64,000 nt of DNA from Paracoccus spongiarum (GTDB lineage Bacteria; Pseudomonadota; Alphaproteobacteria; Rhodobacterales; Rhodobacteraceae). A program made the position numbers and the translations under genes. The notes under the pieces were generated by a model that was given only the letters and a program-made list of their open reading frames with translations, did not search any database and had not been told where the DNA came from. The stretch lies in the NCBI RefSeq assembly GCF_030732095.1, contig NZ_JAVAMQ010000001.1, positions 338,431-402,430 on the forward strand. Direction: 5' to 3'. This document shows, piece by piece, positions 48,794 to 57,630 of this stretch; the first letter of the stretch is position 1; every line of letters begins with the position of its first letter.

Positions 48794-49549
48794 ATGACCG
48801 GCATCGACCACATCGCCCTGACCGTGCGCGACCTTCCGGGCATGGCCGAATTCTACGAAACCGCGCTGGGCCTCGTCGCGATGGGCGGCGATGGCGGGAC
48901 GCGGCGGCTGGGCACCGGCGGGCAGGTGCTGGTGGAACTGCGCGGCGACCGGCAGGCCCGGCCCCGCGATCCCCGCGATGCGGGACTGTTCCACACCGCC
49001 TTCCTGCTGCCCGGCCGGGCCGATCTGGGCCGCTGGCTGCGCCACGCCGCAGGCGCGGGCATCCGCCTGACCGGTGCCAGCGACCACGGCGTCAGCGAGG
49101 CACTGTACCTGGACGACCCCGAGGGCAACGGCATCGAGATCTATCGCGACCGCGATCCCGCAGACTGGACCCGCGACGGCGACCGGATCGAGATGTTCAC
49201 CCGCCGGCTGGACCTGAACGATCTGGCGGCCAGCGGGACGAGCGCATGGCGCGGCATTCCCGAGGGCAGCGTGGTGGGCCATGTCCACCTGCAGGTCGGC
49301 GAATTGCCGCAAGCCGACCGGTTCTTCCGCGAGGGGCTGGGCCTTGCGCAGACCTTCGGCGGGCCGGGCGGGGCGTGGTATGGCTGGGACGGCTATCACC
49401 ACCACCTCGCCGGCAACGTCTGGAACAGCCGCGGCGCCGGTCCGCGCCCCGATGGCCATGCCGGGCTGGCCGAGGTGGTGATCCGCGGCCATTCGCACGC
49501 GGGGGCCACGCTGGGCGACCCGTGGGGGACGCGGTTCCGCCTTGTCTGA
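48794..49549 (+). CDS. Catechol 2,3-dioxygenase-like VOC protein (CatE/MhqE-like)
   Basis: 251 residues with two glyoxalase-fold halves. Metal ligands are expected at His5 (GIDHIALTV), and in the second half His in VVGHVHLQVG plus the acidic GNGIEIYRD segment. The GYHHHLAGNVWNSRGAG stretch near the end is characteristic of CatE-type extradiol dioxygenases. It would open the ring of catechols or hydroquinones. AGGAAAGG lies before the ATG. It forms a two-gene unit with doxX and ends at a shared terminator. Confidence 0.88.
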   Translation: MTGIDHIALTVRDLPGMAEFYETALGLVAMGGDGGTRRLGTGGQVLVELRGDRQARPRDPRDAGLFHTAFLLPGRADLGRWLRHAAGAGIRLTGASDHGVSEALYLDDPEGNGIEIYRDRDPADWTRDGDRIEMFTRRLDLNDLAASGTSAWRGIPEGSVVGHVHLQVGELPQADRFFREGLGLAQTFGGPGGAWYGWDGYHHHLAGNVWNSRGAGPRPDGHAGLAEVVIRGHSHAGATLGDPWGTRFRLV

Positions 49550-49559
49550 GATGACGACC

Positions 49560-49583
49560 GCCGCCCCTTTCGACAGGGGCGGC
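49560..49583. terminator. Bidirectional terminator between convergent VOC genes
   Basis: GCCGCCCCT (49560-49568), loop TTCGAC, AGGGGCGGC (49575-49583) is a perfect 9-bp hairpin in the 45-base gap between the plus-strand CatE-like gene and the minus-strand fusion gene. Confidence 0.7.
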
Positions 49584-49594
49584 GTTCGGCATCG

Positions 49595-51118
49595 TCAGCC
49601 CGCCGCGGCCATCCATGCGGCGGCAGCTTCCGGATCGGCGGGCGACAATTCGTGCCCCGCCGCGACGATCCGGGCATCCAGATCGGCGCCGGATGCGCGC
49701 AGCCAGTCGTTCAGGGCCGGCGCATGGGCGCCATAGGGATCGCGCGCCCCGGCCAGCGTCAGAACCCGGCTTCCCGACAGATCGACGCGCGGCAGATCCT
49801 CCAGCACCGCCATCGGCCGCATCAGGATGGCCCGGCGGATCAGCCCCGGCGACAGCGCCATCACCGCGCCTGCGAAATTCGCGCCGTTGGAATAGCCCAG
49901 CACGGTGATGCGCGCGGGGTCCAGCCCATAGGCCGCGACCGCGCCCTGCCAGAAGGCGGCGAAAGCCTCGGCCTCGAACCGGATGTCCTGCTGGTCGAAC
50001 CTCGTCATCGACAGCCGCCGGAAGAACCGCGCCACGCCCTCTTCGGTGGACCGCCCGCGCAGCCCCAGCAGGGTGGCGCGGGGGGCAATGCGGTGGGCCA
50101 GCGGCATCAGGTCGGCCTCGTTGCCGCCGGTGCCGTGCAGCAGCAGCATCGTGCTGCCATCGGGGTCCTCGGGACGATGCAGGCGGTGGGTGAAGGGCAG
50201 GTCTCTCATCACGGTCCTTTCTGCGCCCGGACGGGCGAATTGCGGCAGGCTGACCCGCAGGTCGTCGCCCCGCGCGCCGACATGCGGCGGCATCATCAGC
50301 ACCCGGCCCAGCCGGTCGGCGGGCTCGTCCACCGCCATGCCGGGGCCGTCGCTGGCAAGCTCGATCAGGCTGCCGCCCGGCTCGCGCAGGTAGAGCGAGG
50401 TGAAATAGCGCCGGTCGTGCAGCGTCGTGTCGCCCGCGAACCCGGCCAGGGCCAGCCGGTCGCGCTGTGCCGCAATCGCCACGGCATCGGGAACGCGCAG
50501 CGCGACATGGTCGATGATCCCGGTGCCCGGAATGCCCGCCACGAAGCCGCCGGCCGCGCGGATGTCCAGCACGTCGCTGTCCGACACCAGCCGGGTCACG
50601 CCGTCCTCGACCGGTCCCGCGCGAAAGCCGAACCCCTCGAGGAACGCGCCCGTCGCGGCGGGATCGCCCGACCACAGCGTGACCGAATGCAGCCGCGCGG
50701 GCGCCGCCGGCCAGCCGGGATCGGGCAGATCGCCGCCGACCAGCTTGACGATGATCCCGTCAGGGTCGCGCAGCCGCAGCACCGGCGCGCCGAATTCGCG
50801 CATCGGCCCCTCGATCCGCAGGCCGCGCTGCATGGCGCGGGTCAGCCAGTCGCCGATCCGGGCGCGCGGGATCGCCAGCGCGATCTCGGCCACCTGGCCC
50901 AGCCCGACGCGGCCCGGCGCGCCGTCCTGCCAGACGAGAAAGCTGACCAGCGAGCCGGGGCTGCCCGCCGGATCGCCATAGAACAGGTGCAACTGGTCGG
51001 CATCCTCGAAGCCCGCCGTCTGCTTGACCAGCGACAGGCCCAGAAAACCCATCCAGAAATCGACATTGGCCTGCACGTCGCGCGTGATGGCCGTCACATG
51101 GTGAAGTCCCGTCGTCAT
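49595..51118 (-). CDS. Fusion of MhqO-like ring-cleaving dioxygenase with MhqD-like hydrolase
   Basis: 507 residues in two parts. Residues 1 to ~300 are a complete two-half VOC dioxygenase: [11 protein letters not shown] with His, [10 protein letters not shown], and [20 protein letters not shown] with Glu, like MhqO. Residues ~305-507 are an alpha/beta hydrolase of the carboxylesterase/MhqD type: [13 protein letters not shown] near 325, nucleophile Ser in [11 protein letters not shown], Asp in AGARDPYG and His in AAGHELSP. In Bacillus, mhqO and mhqD are separate adjacent genes. The fused enzyme would cleave a hydroquinone ring and then hydrolyse the product, as inferred from the pairing. The gene is divergent from the broken pirin gene. 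Confidence 0.9.
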   Translation of the reverse strand: MTTGLHHVTAITRDVQANVDFWMGFLGLSLVKQTAGFEDADQLHLFYGDPAGSPGSLVSFLVWQDGAPGRVGLGQVAEIALAIPRARIGDWLTRAMQRGLRIEGPMREFGAPVLRLRDPDGIIVKLVGGDLPDPGWPAAPARLHSVTLWSGDPAATGAFLEGFGFRAGPVEDGVTRLVSDSDVLDIRAAGGFVAGIPGTGIIDHVALRVPDAVAIAAQRDRLALAGFAGDTTLHDRRYFTSLYLREPGGSLIELASDGPGMAVDEPADRLGRVLMMPPHVGARGDDLRVSLPQFARPGAERTVMRDLPFTHRLHRPEDPDGSTMLLLHGTGGNEADLMPLAHRIAPRATLLGLRGRSTEEGVARFFRRLSMTRFDQQDIRFEAEAFAAFWQGAVAAYGLDPARITVLGYSNGANFAGAVMALSPGLIRRAILMRPMAVLEDLPRVDLSGSRVLTLAGARDPYGAHAPALNDWLRASGADLDARIVAAGHELSPADPEAAAAWMAAAG

Positions 51119-51281
51119 CGCGGTTCTCCTTTCGCGGCCAAGATGGCGCCGGCGGCCCGTCGCCGCCAGCCGGACCCACGATAACCCGGCGTTCGGCGGA
51201 TGCGAACGCCGCGGCCCTTGCCCGTTCGGGGATTTGCGCCCAACCTGTCACGAGACCCGGCCAGCCACGAAAGGAACGCGC

Positions 51282-52217
51282 ATGAGCTGGAACCCCGCCC
51301 TGACCCCCGGCTGCCCCGACCAGATCGGCGCCGACGCCATCGAGACGCTGATCATCCCCCGCGCCCGCGACATCGGCGGCTTCGAGGTGCGCCGCGCCCT
51401 GCCCGCCCCGCGCCGCCAGATGGTCGGGCCGTTCATCTTCTTCGACCAGGCCGGCCCGGCCGAGTTCCTGACCGGTCAGGGCATCGACGTGCGGCCACAT
51501 CCCCATATCGGCCTTGGCACCGTCACCTATCTGTATCGCGGCGATTTCCACCATCGCGACAGCATCGGCAGCGACTAGATCATCCGCCCCGGCGCGCTGA
51601 ACTGGATGGTGGCCGGCAAGGGGGTCACCCATTCGGAACGCACCTCGGCCGAGGCCCGCAAGGGCCCGAACAGCCTGTTCGGCATCCAGACCTGGATCGC
51701 CCTTCCCGAAAGCCACGAGGACATGGCGCCCAGTTTCGAACATCACGGCGCCGAGGCGTTGCCGCAGATCCGCGACCAGGGCATCGACGCGCGGCTGATC
51801 CTGGGCCATGCCTATGGTGCGACCGCCCCCGCGACGATGTATTCCGACACCTTCTATCTGGACGTGCGGCTGGACCCGCGCGCGCGTCTTCCGCTGCCCG
51901 ATGATCACGAGGATCGCGGCATCTACATCACCGAGGGCAGCATCAGCATCGCCGGGCAGGACTATCAGGCCGGGCAGATGATGGTGTTCCGCCCCGGCGA
52001 CGCGATCACCGTCGCCGCAGGCGACCGGGGCGCGCGGCTGATGGCGCTTGGCGGCGCGACGCTGAACGGGTCGCGCCACATCTGGTGGAATTTCGTCGCC
52101 TCCTCGCGCGAGCGCATCGAAGAGGCGAAACGCCAGTGGCGGGCCGAACGTTGGGGCGAGGGCATGTTCGACCTGCCCGCCGATGACCGCGGCGAGCATA
52201 TTCCGCTGCCCGATTGA
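51282..52217 (+). pseudogene. Pirin-family protein gene interrupted by an in-frame amber codon
   Basis: Pirins are iron-binding cupins; YhhW-like ones oxidise quercetin and similar phenols. The frame from ATG 51282 (AAAGGA site upstream) to 52217 would encode 311 residues but is broken by TAG at codon 99 (51576-51578). Frame is kept on both sides: GSD-stop-IIRPGALNW, where relatives usually have Gln, so a single CAG-to-TAG change explains it. His73 and His75 (HPHIGLG) lie before the stop and His117 and Glu119 (THSERT) after it, so neither half keeps the full metal site. The rest, including the C-terminal cupin, is intact, which means the change is recent, a sequencing error, or read through. 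It completes a quinone/phenol detoxification cluster. Confidence 0.9.
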
Positions 52218-52228
52218 GGAGACAGACC

Positions 52229-52774
52229 ATGACCGTCAAGACCCCGCAGGATGTGCGCGATTTCTGGTTTTCGGACGCGATGAAGCCCTGGTGGTTCGCG
52301 AAGTCGGACGAGATCGACCGACAGATCATCCAGCTGTTCGGGGAAACCTACGAGGCGGCGCATGGCGGCCATCTGGATCACTGGATGGGCGACCCGCAGG
52401 ACGCGCTGGCGCTGGTGATCGCGCTGGACCAGTTTCCGCGAAACATGTTCCGCGGATCGGCGCGCAGTTTCGAAAGCAACGACCTGGCCCTGCGCCACGC
52501 CCGCGCCGCGCTGGATCGCGGCCACGACCGGCAGGTGGATCCTGAAGCCCGGCAGTTCTTCTACCTGCCTTTCATGCACAGCGAGGATCTGGACGACCAG
52601 GACCGCTCGGTGCGGCTTTACGAGGAACTCGGCAACGAGAATTCGCTGAAATTCGCGCGCGAGCACCGCGACATCATCGCGCGGTTCGACCGCTTTCCGC
52701 ACCGCAACGCCGTGCTGGGCCGCGAGACCCGCCCCGAGGAGGCCGAGTTCCTGAAGACCCATCAGGGCTTCTAG
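52229..52774 (+). CDS. DUF924 family protein
   Basis: A 181-residue cytosolic helical protein. The opening DVRDFWFSDAMKPWWFAKSDEID, the LALVIALDQFPRNMFRGSARSF centre and FFYLPFMHSEDLDDQDRSV are the family blocks; RFPHRNAVLGR ends it. It has TPR-like helices and no known reaction. GAGGAG lies 8 bases before ATG 52229, and the gene begins 11 bases after the pirin stop, so they share a transcript. 265 bases with no visible gene follow before the next operon. Confidence 0.92.
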   Translation: MTVKTPQDVRDFWFSDAMKPWWFAKSDEIDRQIIQLFGETYEAAHGGHLDHWMGDPQDALALVIALDQFPRNMFRGSARSFESNDLALRHARAALDRGHDRQVDPEARQFFYLPFMHSEDLDDQDRSVRLYEELGNENSLKFAREHRDIIARFDRFPHRNAVLGRETRPEEAEFLKTHQGF

Positions 52775-53039
52775 AAGGTCGAAGGCAGATTGCCGATCCT
52801 GCGGGCAGCGACCGGACTTGCCCATAATGACAGGCATGTGCGTAAACCATTGCGTGCATTTCAGATTGCGACAACACGGGCTTGGCGATAGGTTCCGGTC
52901 AGCCCTGCGCGGGCGACCGCGCGCCTGTCGATGTCACGAGTAAAGGCCCGCGCCCGCCGGCGGGCCGCGAGGAAATGCCTGCCGTGCCCAGCGTTGTTGC
53001 GCCCAGCCCTGCCGCCCGCTGCCCCGCGTGGAGCCGCCG

Positions 53040-54539
53040 ATGAGCGCGCATCCCCCGCAGGCGGATCTGCTTGACCCCATCGGCGGCGAGGGCTTCGCCC
53101 CGGATGCGGTGCCGCTGATCGTCGATCTCGATGGCACGCTGTGCCGCACCGACACGCTCCATGAAGGCTTGCTGGGCCTGATGGCCGACCGGCCCGGCAC
53201 CGCGCTGCACCTGCCGATCTGGCTGCGCGAGGGCCGCGAGGGGTTCAAACGACACGTCGCCGACCGCCGGATCGTCGATCCCGCCGCCCTGCCCTATGAC
53301 GACGACGTTCTGGCAATGATCCGCGATGCGAGGGCCGAGGGCCGGCCCGTCGCGCTGGTCTCGGCCGCCGATCACCGCCAGGTCGAGGCAGTTGCCGCGC
53401 ATCTCGGCCTCTTCGATCTGGCGATCGGAACCGGCAGCCCGGTGGCCGAGGGCAATCTGCGCGGCGCCGCCAAGGCGCGATTTCTGGCCGAGAATTTCGG
53501 CGAGGGCGGGTTCGACTATGTCGGCGACAGCGCCACCGACCTGCCAGTCTGGGCCGTCGCGCGGCGGGCCTACGGGGTGCGCGCCGGGCAGGCCCTGCGA
53601 AAGGCGGCGCAGGCGCAGGGTCTGACGCTGCAGCCGGTCGGCGCCGAGACCGGCTGGCCCGTCGCGGCGCTGACCCGCGCGTGCCGTCCGCATCAATGGG
53701 CCAAGAACCTGCTGATCCTGCTGCCGGTGCTGACCGCGCAGGACATCGCGGGCCTGCCGGCGGCGCTGCTGGCGATGCTGTGCTTTTCGCTGGCGGCCTC
53801 GGCCATCTACATCGTCAACGATCTGGTCGACCTGCCTTCGGACCGCGCCCATCCGCGCAAGCGGCTGCGGCCCTTCGCCTCGGGCGCGGCCAATGCCCGG
53901 CAGGGGCTGGTCGTCGCCGCGGGCCTGCTGGTCACGACCCTGCTGATCTCGGCGGCGCTGCTGCCGCCGGCCTTCCTCGCGGTGCTGCTGGTCTACCTGC
54001 TGGCGACCTCGGCCTATTCCTTCTGGCTCAAGCGCAAGATGGTCGCCGACGTGCTGGGGCTTGCGGCGCTCTACACGCTGCGGATCGTGGCCGGCGCGGC
54101 GGCGACGGCGATCACGCTGTCGCCCTGGCTGCTGGTCTTCTCGATGTTCCTGTTCTTCGCGCTCGCCACCATCAAGCGGCAGGCCGAACTCGAGGACATG
54201 GCGCGCCGCGGCAGCGACAAGACCGCCGGGCGCAACATGCAGGCGGGCGACCTGCCCATCCTTCAGGCCATGTCGATCGGCGCGGCGCAATTGGCAGTGC
54301 TGGTCTTTGCGCTGTATTCGCAGGATGCCGAGGTGCAGACCCATTTCGGCCGGCCCGACTGGCTGCTGTTCATCTGCCCCGTGCTGTTCTTCTGGCTGGG
54401 CCGGATGCAGCTGCTGACCCGCCGCGGCTTCATGACCGACGATCCCATCGTCTTCACCCTGCGCGACCGCGTCAGCCTGCTGAGCGGGCTGGCGATGCTG
54501 CTGATCTTCGGCCTTGCCGCCATGGGGGCCAGCGCATGA
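53040..54539 (+). CDS. HAD phosphatase fused to UbiA-family prenyltransferase
   Basis: 499 residues. The N-terminal ~200 are a HAD-type phosphatase: DLDGTL (29-34), the SAAD segment near 109, and GDSATDLPV (162-170). The C-terminal ~290 are a membrane UbiA prenyltransferase with about 8 helices, RPHQWAKN (216-223), the first Asp-rich motif NDLVDLPSD (260-268) and a KTAGRN loop. UbiA proteins of this branch include decaprenyl-phosphate phosphoribosyltransferase, and the phosphatase would remove the 5-phosphate from its product, giving decaprenyl-phosphoryl ribose. This reaction is inferred. The ATG at 53040 has GGAG 6 bases before it; a GTG at 53028 is possible. It is coupled to a glycosyltransferase gene. 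Confidence 0.88.
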   Translation: MSAHPPQADLLDPIGGEGFAPDAVPLIVDLDGTLCRTDTLHEGLLGLMADRPGTALHLPIWLREGREGFKRHVADRRIVDPAALPYDDDVLAMIRDARAEGRPVALVSAADHRQVEAVAAHLGLFDLAIGTGSPVAEGNLRGAAKARFLAENFGEGGFDYVGDSATDLPVWAVARRAYGVRAGQALRKAAQAQGLTLQPVGAETGWPVAALTRACRPHQWAKNLLILLPVLTAQDIAGLPAALLAMLCFSLAASAIYIVNDLVDLPSDRAHPRKRLRPFASGAANARQGLVVAAGLLVTTLLISAALLPPAFLAVLLVYLLATSAYSFWLKRKMVADVLGLAALYTLRIVAGAAATAITLSPWLLVFSMFLFFALATIKRQAELEDMARRGSDKTAGRNMQAGDLPILQAMSIGAAQLAVLVFALYSQDAEVQTHFGRPDWLLFICPVLFFWLGRMQLLTRRGFMTDDPIVFTLRDRVSLLSGLAMLLIFGLAAMGASA

Positions 54540-55777
54540 GCCCGGCCCGCACCTTCTGGATCATCCTCACCATCGGCATGGGCCTGCGGCTGGCCTGGGC
54601 GGTGGCGGTGCCGGTGATGCCGATGTCGGACAGCTGGGCCTATCACCAGTTCGCCCGCAACATCGTCGATCACGGCATCTATGGCTGGACCGCCAGCGAA
54701 CCGACCGCCTACTGGGCCGTCGGCACCTCGGCGGCAATCGCGTTCACCTATCTGTTCACCGACAGCTACTGGGGCGTGGTGATCCTGAACCTGCTGGCAG
54801 GCGGGCTGGCCATCGTGCTGACCCATGCGCTGGCGACGCGCTGGTTCGGCGCCACGGTGGGCCTTGCGGCCATGGCGCTCGTGGCGATCTGGCCGAACCT
54901 GATCGTCTTTACCACGATCCTGTCGAGCGAGCTGTTCTTCATCGCCCTGACCCTGGCCGGACTGTTCTTCTGGCAGCGCCCGGCGGGCCACCCGCTGGCC
55001 AACCTGATCCTGGCGGGGCTGATCTGGGGCATCGCCGGCTATGTGCGCCCGGTGATCCTGCTGGTGCCCGTCGCGCTGGCGCTGGCCGACCTGGCGCGCG
55101 GGCCGCGCGGCTTCGCCCGCACCGCGCTGGAGGCCGGGGTCGCGATGCTGCTGATCCTGCTGGTCGCGCTGCCCTGGACGATCCGCAACGACCGTGTGCT
55201 GGGCGCGCCGGTGATGGTGTCGACGAATTTCGGGCCGAACCTGTGGATGGGCAACAACCCCGACAGCCGCGGCGGCTACATGCCGCTGCCCCCCGAGGTC
55301 GAGACCATGTCCGAGATCGAGCGCGCCGAATTCCTGAAGGACAAGGCCAGGCAGTTCATGCGCGATCATCCCGGCCAGGCCCTGAAACTGGCCGCGATCA
55401 AGCTGTTCAAGCTGAACAACCGCGAGACCATCGGCGTGGTCTGGAACGGCGACGCGCTGGAACCGAGGATCGGCGGCACCGGCATGACCCTGCTGAAGCT
55501 GGTGGCCACCGGCTACTGGTATCTGGTCTTTCTGGGCGGCTTCGCCGGCATCGCCGTGCTGGTCGGCCGCGCAGGCTGGATCGCGGCCCTGTTCAACCCG
55601 CCGGTCGCCCTGTGGGGCTATTTCACCGCGCTGCACGCCGTGGTGGTGGCCGAGGATCGCTATCACATGCCCAGTTCGGCCTTCATCGCCATGATGGCGG
55701 CGCTGGCGCTGGTGGCGCTGTGGCGCCGCTGGCAGGCGCGATCCGGCCACCCGGTTGCAAGGATGGGACCCGCATGA
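54536..55777 (+). CDS. GT-C membrane glycosyltransferase (GT39/ArnT-like)
   Basis: A 413-residue protein with about 9-10 membrane helices. An early loop carries acidic residues (PMSDSWAYHQFARNIV) where GT-C enzymes have a catalytic DxD/ExD-type motif. A YVRP motif follows, then LPWTIRNDRVLGAPVMVSTN and a luminal domain with GNNPDSRGGYMPLP typical of bacterial ArnT-like transferases. It probably takes a sugar from a polyprenyl-phosphate carrier on the periplasmic face. The start overlaps the HAD-UbiA stop in ATGA and its stop overlaps the next start, so the three proteins are made together. Confidence 0.85.
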   Translation: MSPARTFWIILTIGMGLRLAWAVAVPVMPMSDSWAYHQFARNIVDHGIYGWTASEPTAYWAVGTSAAIAFTYLFTDSYWGVVILNLLAGGLAIVLTHALATRWFGATVGLAAMALVAIWPNLIVFTTILSSELFFIALTLAGLFFWQRPAGHPLANLILAGLIWGIAGYVRPVILLVPVALALADLARGPRGFARTALEAGVAMLLILLVALPWTIRNDRVLGAPVMVSTNFGPNLWMGNNPDSRGGYMPLPPEVETMSEIERAEFLKDKARQFMRDHPGQALKLAAIKLFKLNNRETIGVVWNGDALEPRIGGTGMTLLKLVATGYWYLVFLGGFAGIAVLVGRAGWIAALFNPPVALWGYFTALHAVVVAEDRYHMPSSAFIAMMAALALVALWRRWQARSGHPVARMGPA

Positions 55778-56142
55778 TGAGCCACTGGTTGCTGATCTTC
55801 ATTGCCGCAGGCTCGAACGTGGCCCTGAATCTCTTCTTGAAGAAAGGCGGGCAAAGTCTTGACACGCATGGCTTCTTCCCGCTGATCCTTTCGATCCTCC
55901 GGTCCGGCTGGATGTGGCTTGCGGTGCTGAGCGCGGTCAGCCTGCTGTCGGCCTTCGTCGCCGCGATCCGCATCTATTCGCTGAGCCTGACCTACACCGC
56001 CGTCACCGCGCTGGCGATGGTCTGCCTGACGGTGATCGGCGCGCTGTTCCAGCAGGAGGTCATCAACCTCACCCGCGTCGCGGGGCTGGGCCTGATCGTC
56101 GCGGGGCTTGTCGTCACCGCGATGGCGGGGAACCTCGGCTGA
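55774..56142 (+). CDS. Small four-helix EamA/SMR-type membrane protein (ArnE/ArnF-like)
   Basis: 122 residues with four membrane helices (about residues 4-20, 36-62, 68-92 and 98-118). NVALNLFLKKGGQSL near the first loop and SLTYTAVTALAMVCLTVIGALFQQE resemble SMR-like flippase subunits such as ArnE/ArnF, which move undecaprenyl-phosphate sugars across the inner membrane. With the UbiA fusion and the GT-C enzyme it could complete a make-flip-transfer chain for a lipid-linked sugar. The start overlaps the glycosyltransferase stop; MM at the start gives two possible ATGs. Confidence 0.85.
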   Translation: MMSHWLLIFIAAGSNVALNLFLKKGGQSLDTHGFFPLILSILRSGWMWLAVLSAVSLLSAFVAAIRIYSLSLTYTAVTALAMVCLTVIGALFQQEVINLTRVAGLGLIVAGLVVTAMAGNLG

Positions 56143-56234
56143 GGCGCCCGCGCCGCCCCGGTCAGCCTGCCTGATCTTGACGCATCCCGGCGCCGCGGCA
56201 TGATGGCCGCGACACTTTCCGGCATGGCGATCCG

Positions 56235-57626
56235 ATGATCCGCGCGACCGACGACCCCCGCCCCCCCGCGCCCCCGGCCCGCCCTGGCCTTGCCGAGGCG
56301 TTTCGGGTCTGGGGCCGGATCGCCCTTCTCAGTTTCGGCGGGCCGGCCGGTCAGATCGCGGTGATGCATCGCATCCTCGTCGACGAGCGCCGCTGGCTGG
56401 GCGACGGCCGGTTCCTGCACGCGCTCAACTTCTGCATGCTGCTGCCCGGACCCGAGGCGCAGCAACTGGCGACCTATGTCGGGTGGCTTGTTCATGGCCT
56501 GCGCGGGGCGCTGATCGCCGGGCTGCTGTTCATCCTGCCCGGCCTCGTCGCGATCATGGCGCTCAGCTGGCTTTATGCGGTTCATGGCGACGCGCCGCCG
56601 GTCGCGGCGATCTTCTTCGGGATCAAGGCGGCGGTGCTGGCGATCGTGGTGCAGGCGGTGCTGCGCCTGGGCGGGCGCGCGCTGCCATCCGGCGCCTTGC
56701 GGGCGGTGGCCGCCGCGGCGTTTCTTGCGCTGCTGCTGTTCGGGGCGCCCTTCCCGCTCGTGGTGGCGGCGGCCGCACTGGCCGGCTGGGCCGGCGCGGC
56801 GGCAGGGCTGGCAGGGTTCCGGCCCCGCTTGGGCGGGCACGGCACCGGGCCGCGGCAGGTCGAGGATGCGCAGACCCTGCTGGGCCCGGACACCGCCCCA
56901 CCGCCGCGGGCCGCGAGGGCCGCCCGGCACGCGGGCCTCATCGCGCTGCTGCTGTGGCTGGCGCCGGTAGCCGCGTTGTGGCTGCTGGTGCCGGACAGCA
57001 TCTTCGCGCAGATCGCGCTGTTCTTCTCGAAGCTGGCGGTGCTCAGCTTTGGCGGCGCCTATGCGGTCCTTGCCTGGGTCGCGCAGGAGGCGGCGGGGCC
57101 GCTGGGCTGGCTGGCACCGGGCGAGATGCTGGACGGGCTCGGGATGGCCGAGACGACGCCGGGGCCGCTGATCATGGTGCTGCAATTCGTGGGCTTCATG
57201 GCCGCGCTGCGCGAGGCGGGCTGGGACCAGCCGCTGCTGGCCGCGACCGCGGGCGGGCTGCTGGCAAGCTGGGTGACCTTTGCCCCCTGCTTTGCCTGGA
57301 TCTTCCTCGGCGCACCCGCGATCGAGGCGCTGCGCGGCCATCGCGGCCTGTCGGCCGCGCTGACGGCGGTGACCGCGGCGGTCGTCGGGGTCATCCTGAA
57401 CCTCGGCCTGTGGTTCGCGCTTCACCTGATCTGGCGCGACACGATGGTTCTGTCAGCCGGTCCGCTGCGGCTAGAGATGCCGATCGCGGCCTCCTTCGAC
57501 CCGGCCGCGGCCCTGCTGTCGGCGGCGGCGCTTGTGGCGATCTTCGTGCTGCGGCTTGGCATCGCGGCGGTTCTGGCGGGCGCGGGGCTCGCCGGCCTGC
57601 TGCTGCATCTGGCCGGCGCGATCTAG
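56235..57626 (+). CDS. chrA: Chromate transporter family protein
   Basis: 463 residues with two homologous halves of five to six helices each, the long-chain CHR layout. The first half has LLSFGGPAGQIAVMH and LLPGPEAQQLATYVGW; the second has LAVLSFGGAYAVLAWVAQE and GMAETTPGPLIMVLQFVGF. Known members export chromate; many chromosomal copies have unclear substrates. No chrB regulator is adjacent. It lies 93 bases after the lipid-sugar trio, and its stop is 4 bases from the galM stop on the other strand. Confidence 0.9.
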   Translation: MIRATDDPRPPAPPARPGLAEAFRVWGRIALLSFGGPAGQIAVMHRILVDERRWLGDGRFLHALNFCMLLPGPEAQQLATYVGWLVHGLRGALIAGLLFILPGLVAIMALSWLYAVHGDAPPVAAIFFGIKAAVLAIVVQAVLRLGGRALPSGALRAVAAAAFLALLLFGAPFPLVVAAAALAGWAGAAAGLAGFRPRLGGHGTGPRQVEDAQTLLGPDTAPPPRAARAARHAGLIALLLWLAPVAALWLLVPDSIFAQIALFFSKLAVLSFGGAYAVLAWVAQEAAGPLGWLAPGEMLDGLGMAETTPGPLIMVLQFVGFMAALREAGWDQPLLAATAGGLLASWVTFAPCFAWIFLGAPAIEALRGHRGLSAALTAVTAAVVGVILNLGLWFALHLIWRDTMVLSAGPLRLEMPIAASFDPAAALLSAAALVAIFVLRLGIAAVLAGAGLAGLLLHLAGAI

Positions 57627-57630
57627 GCCG

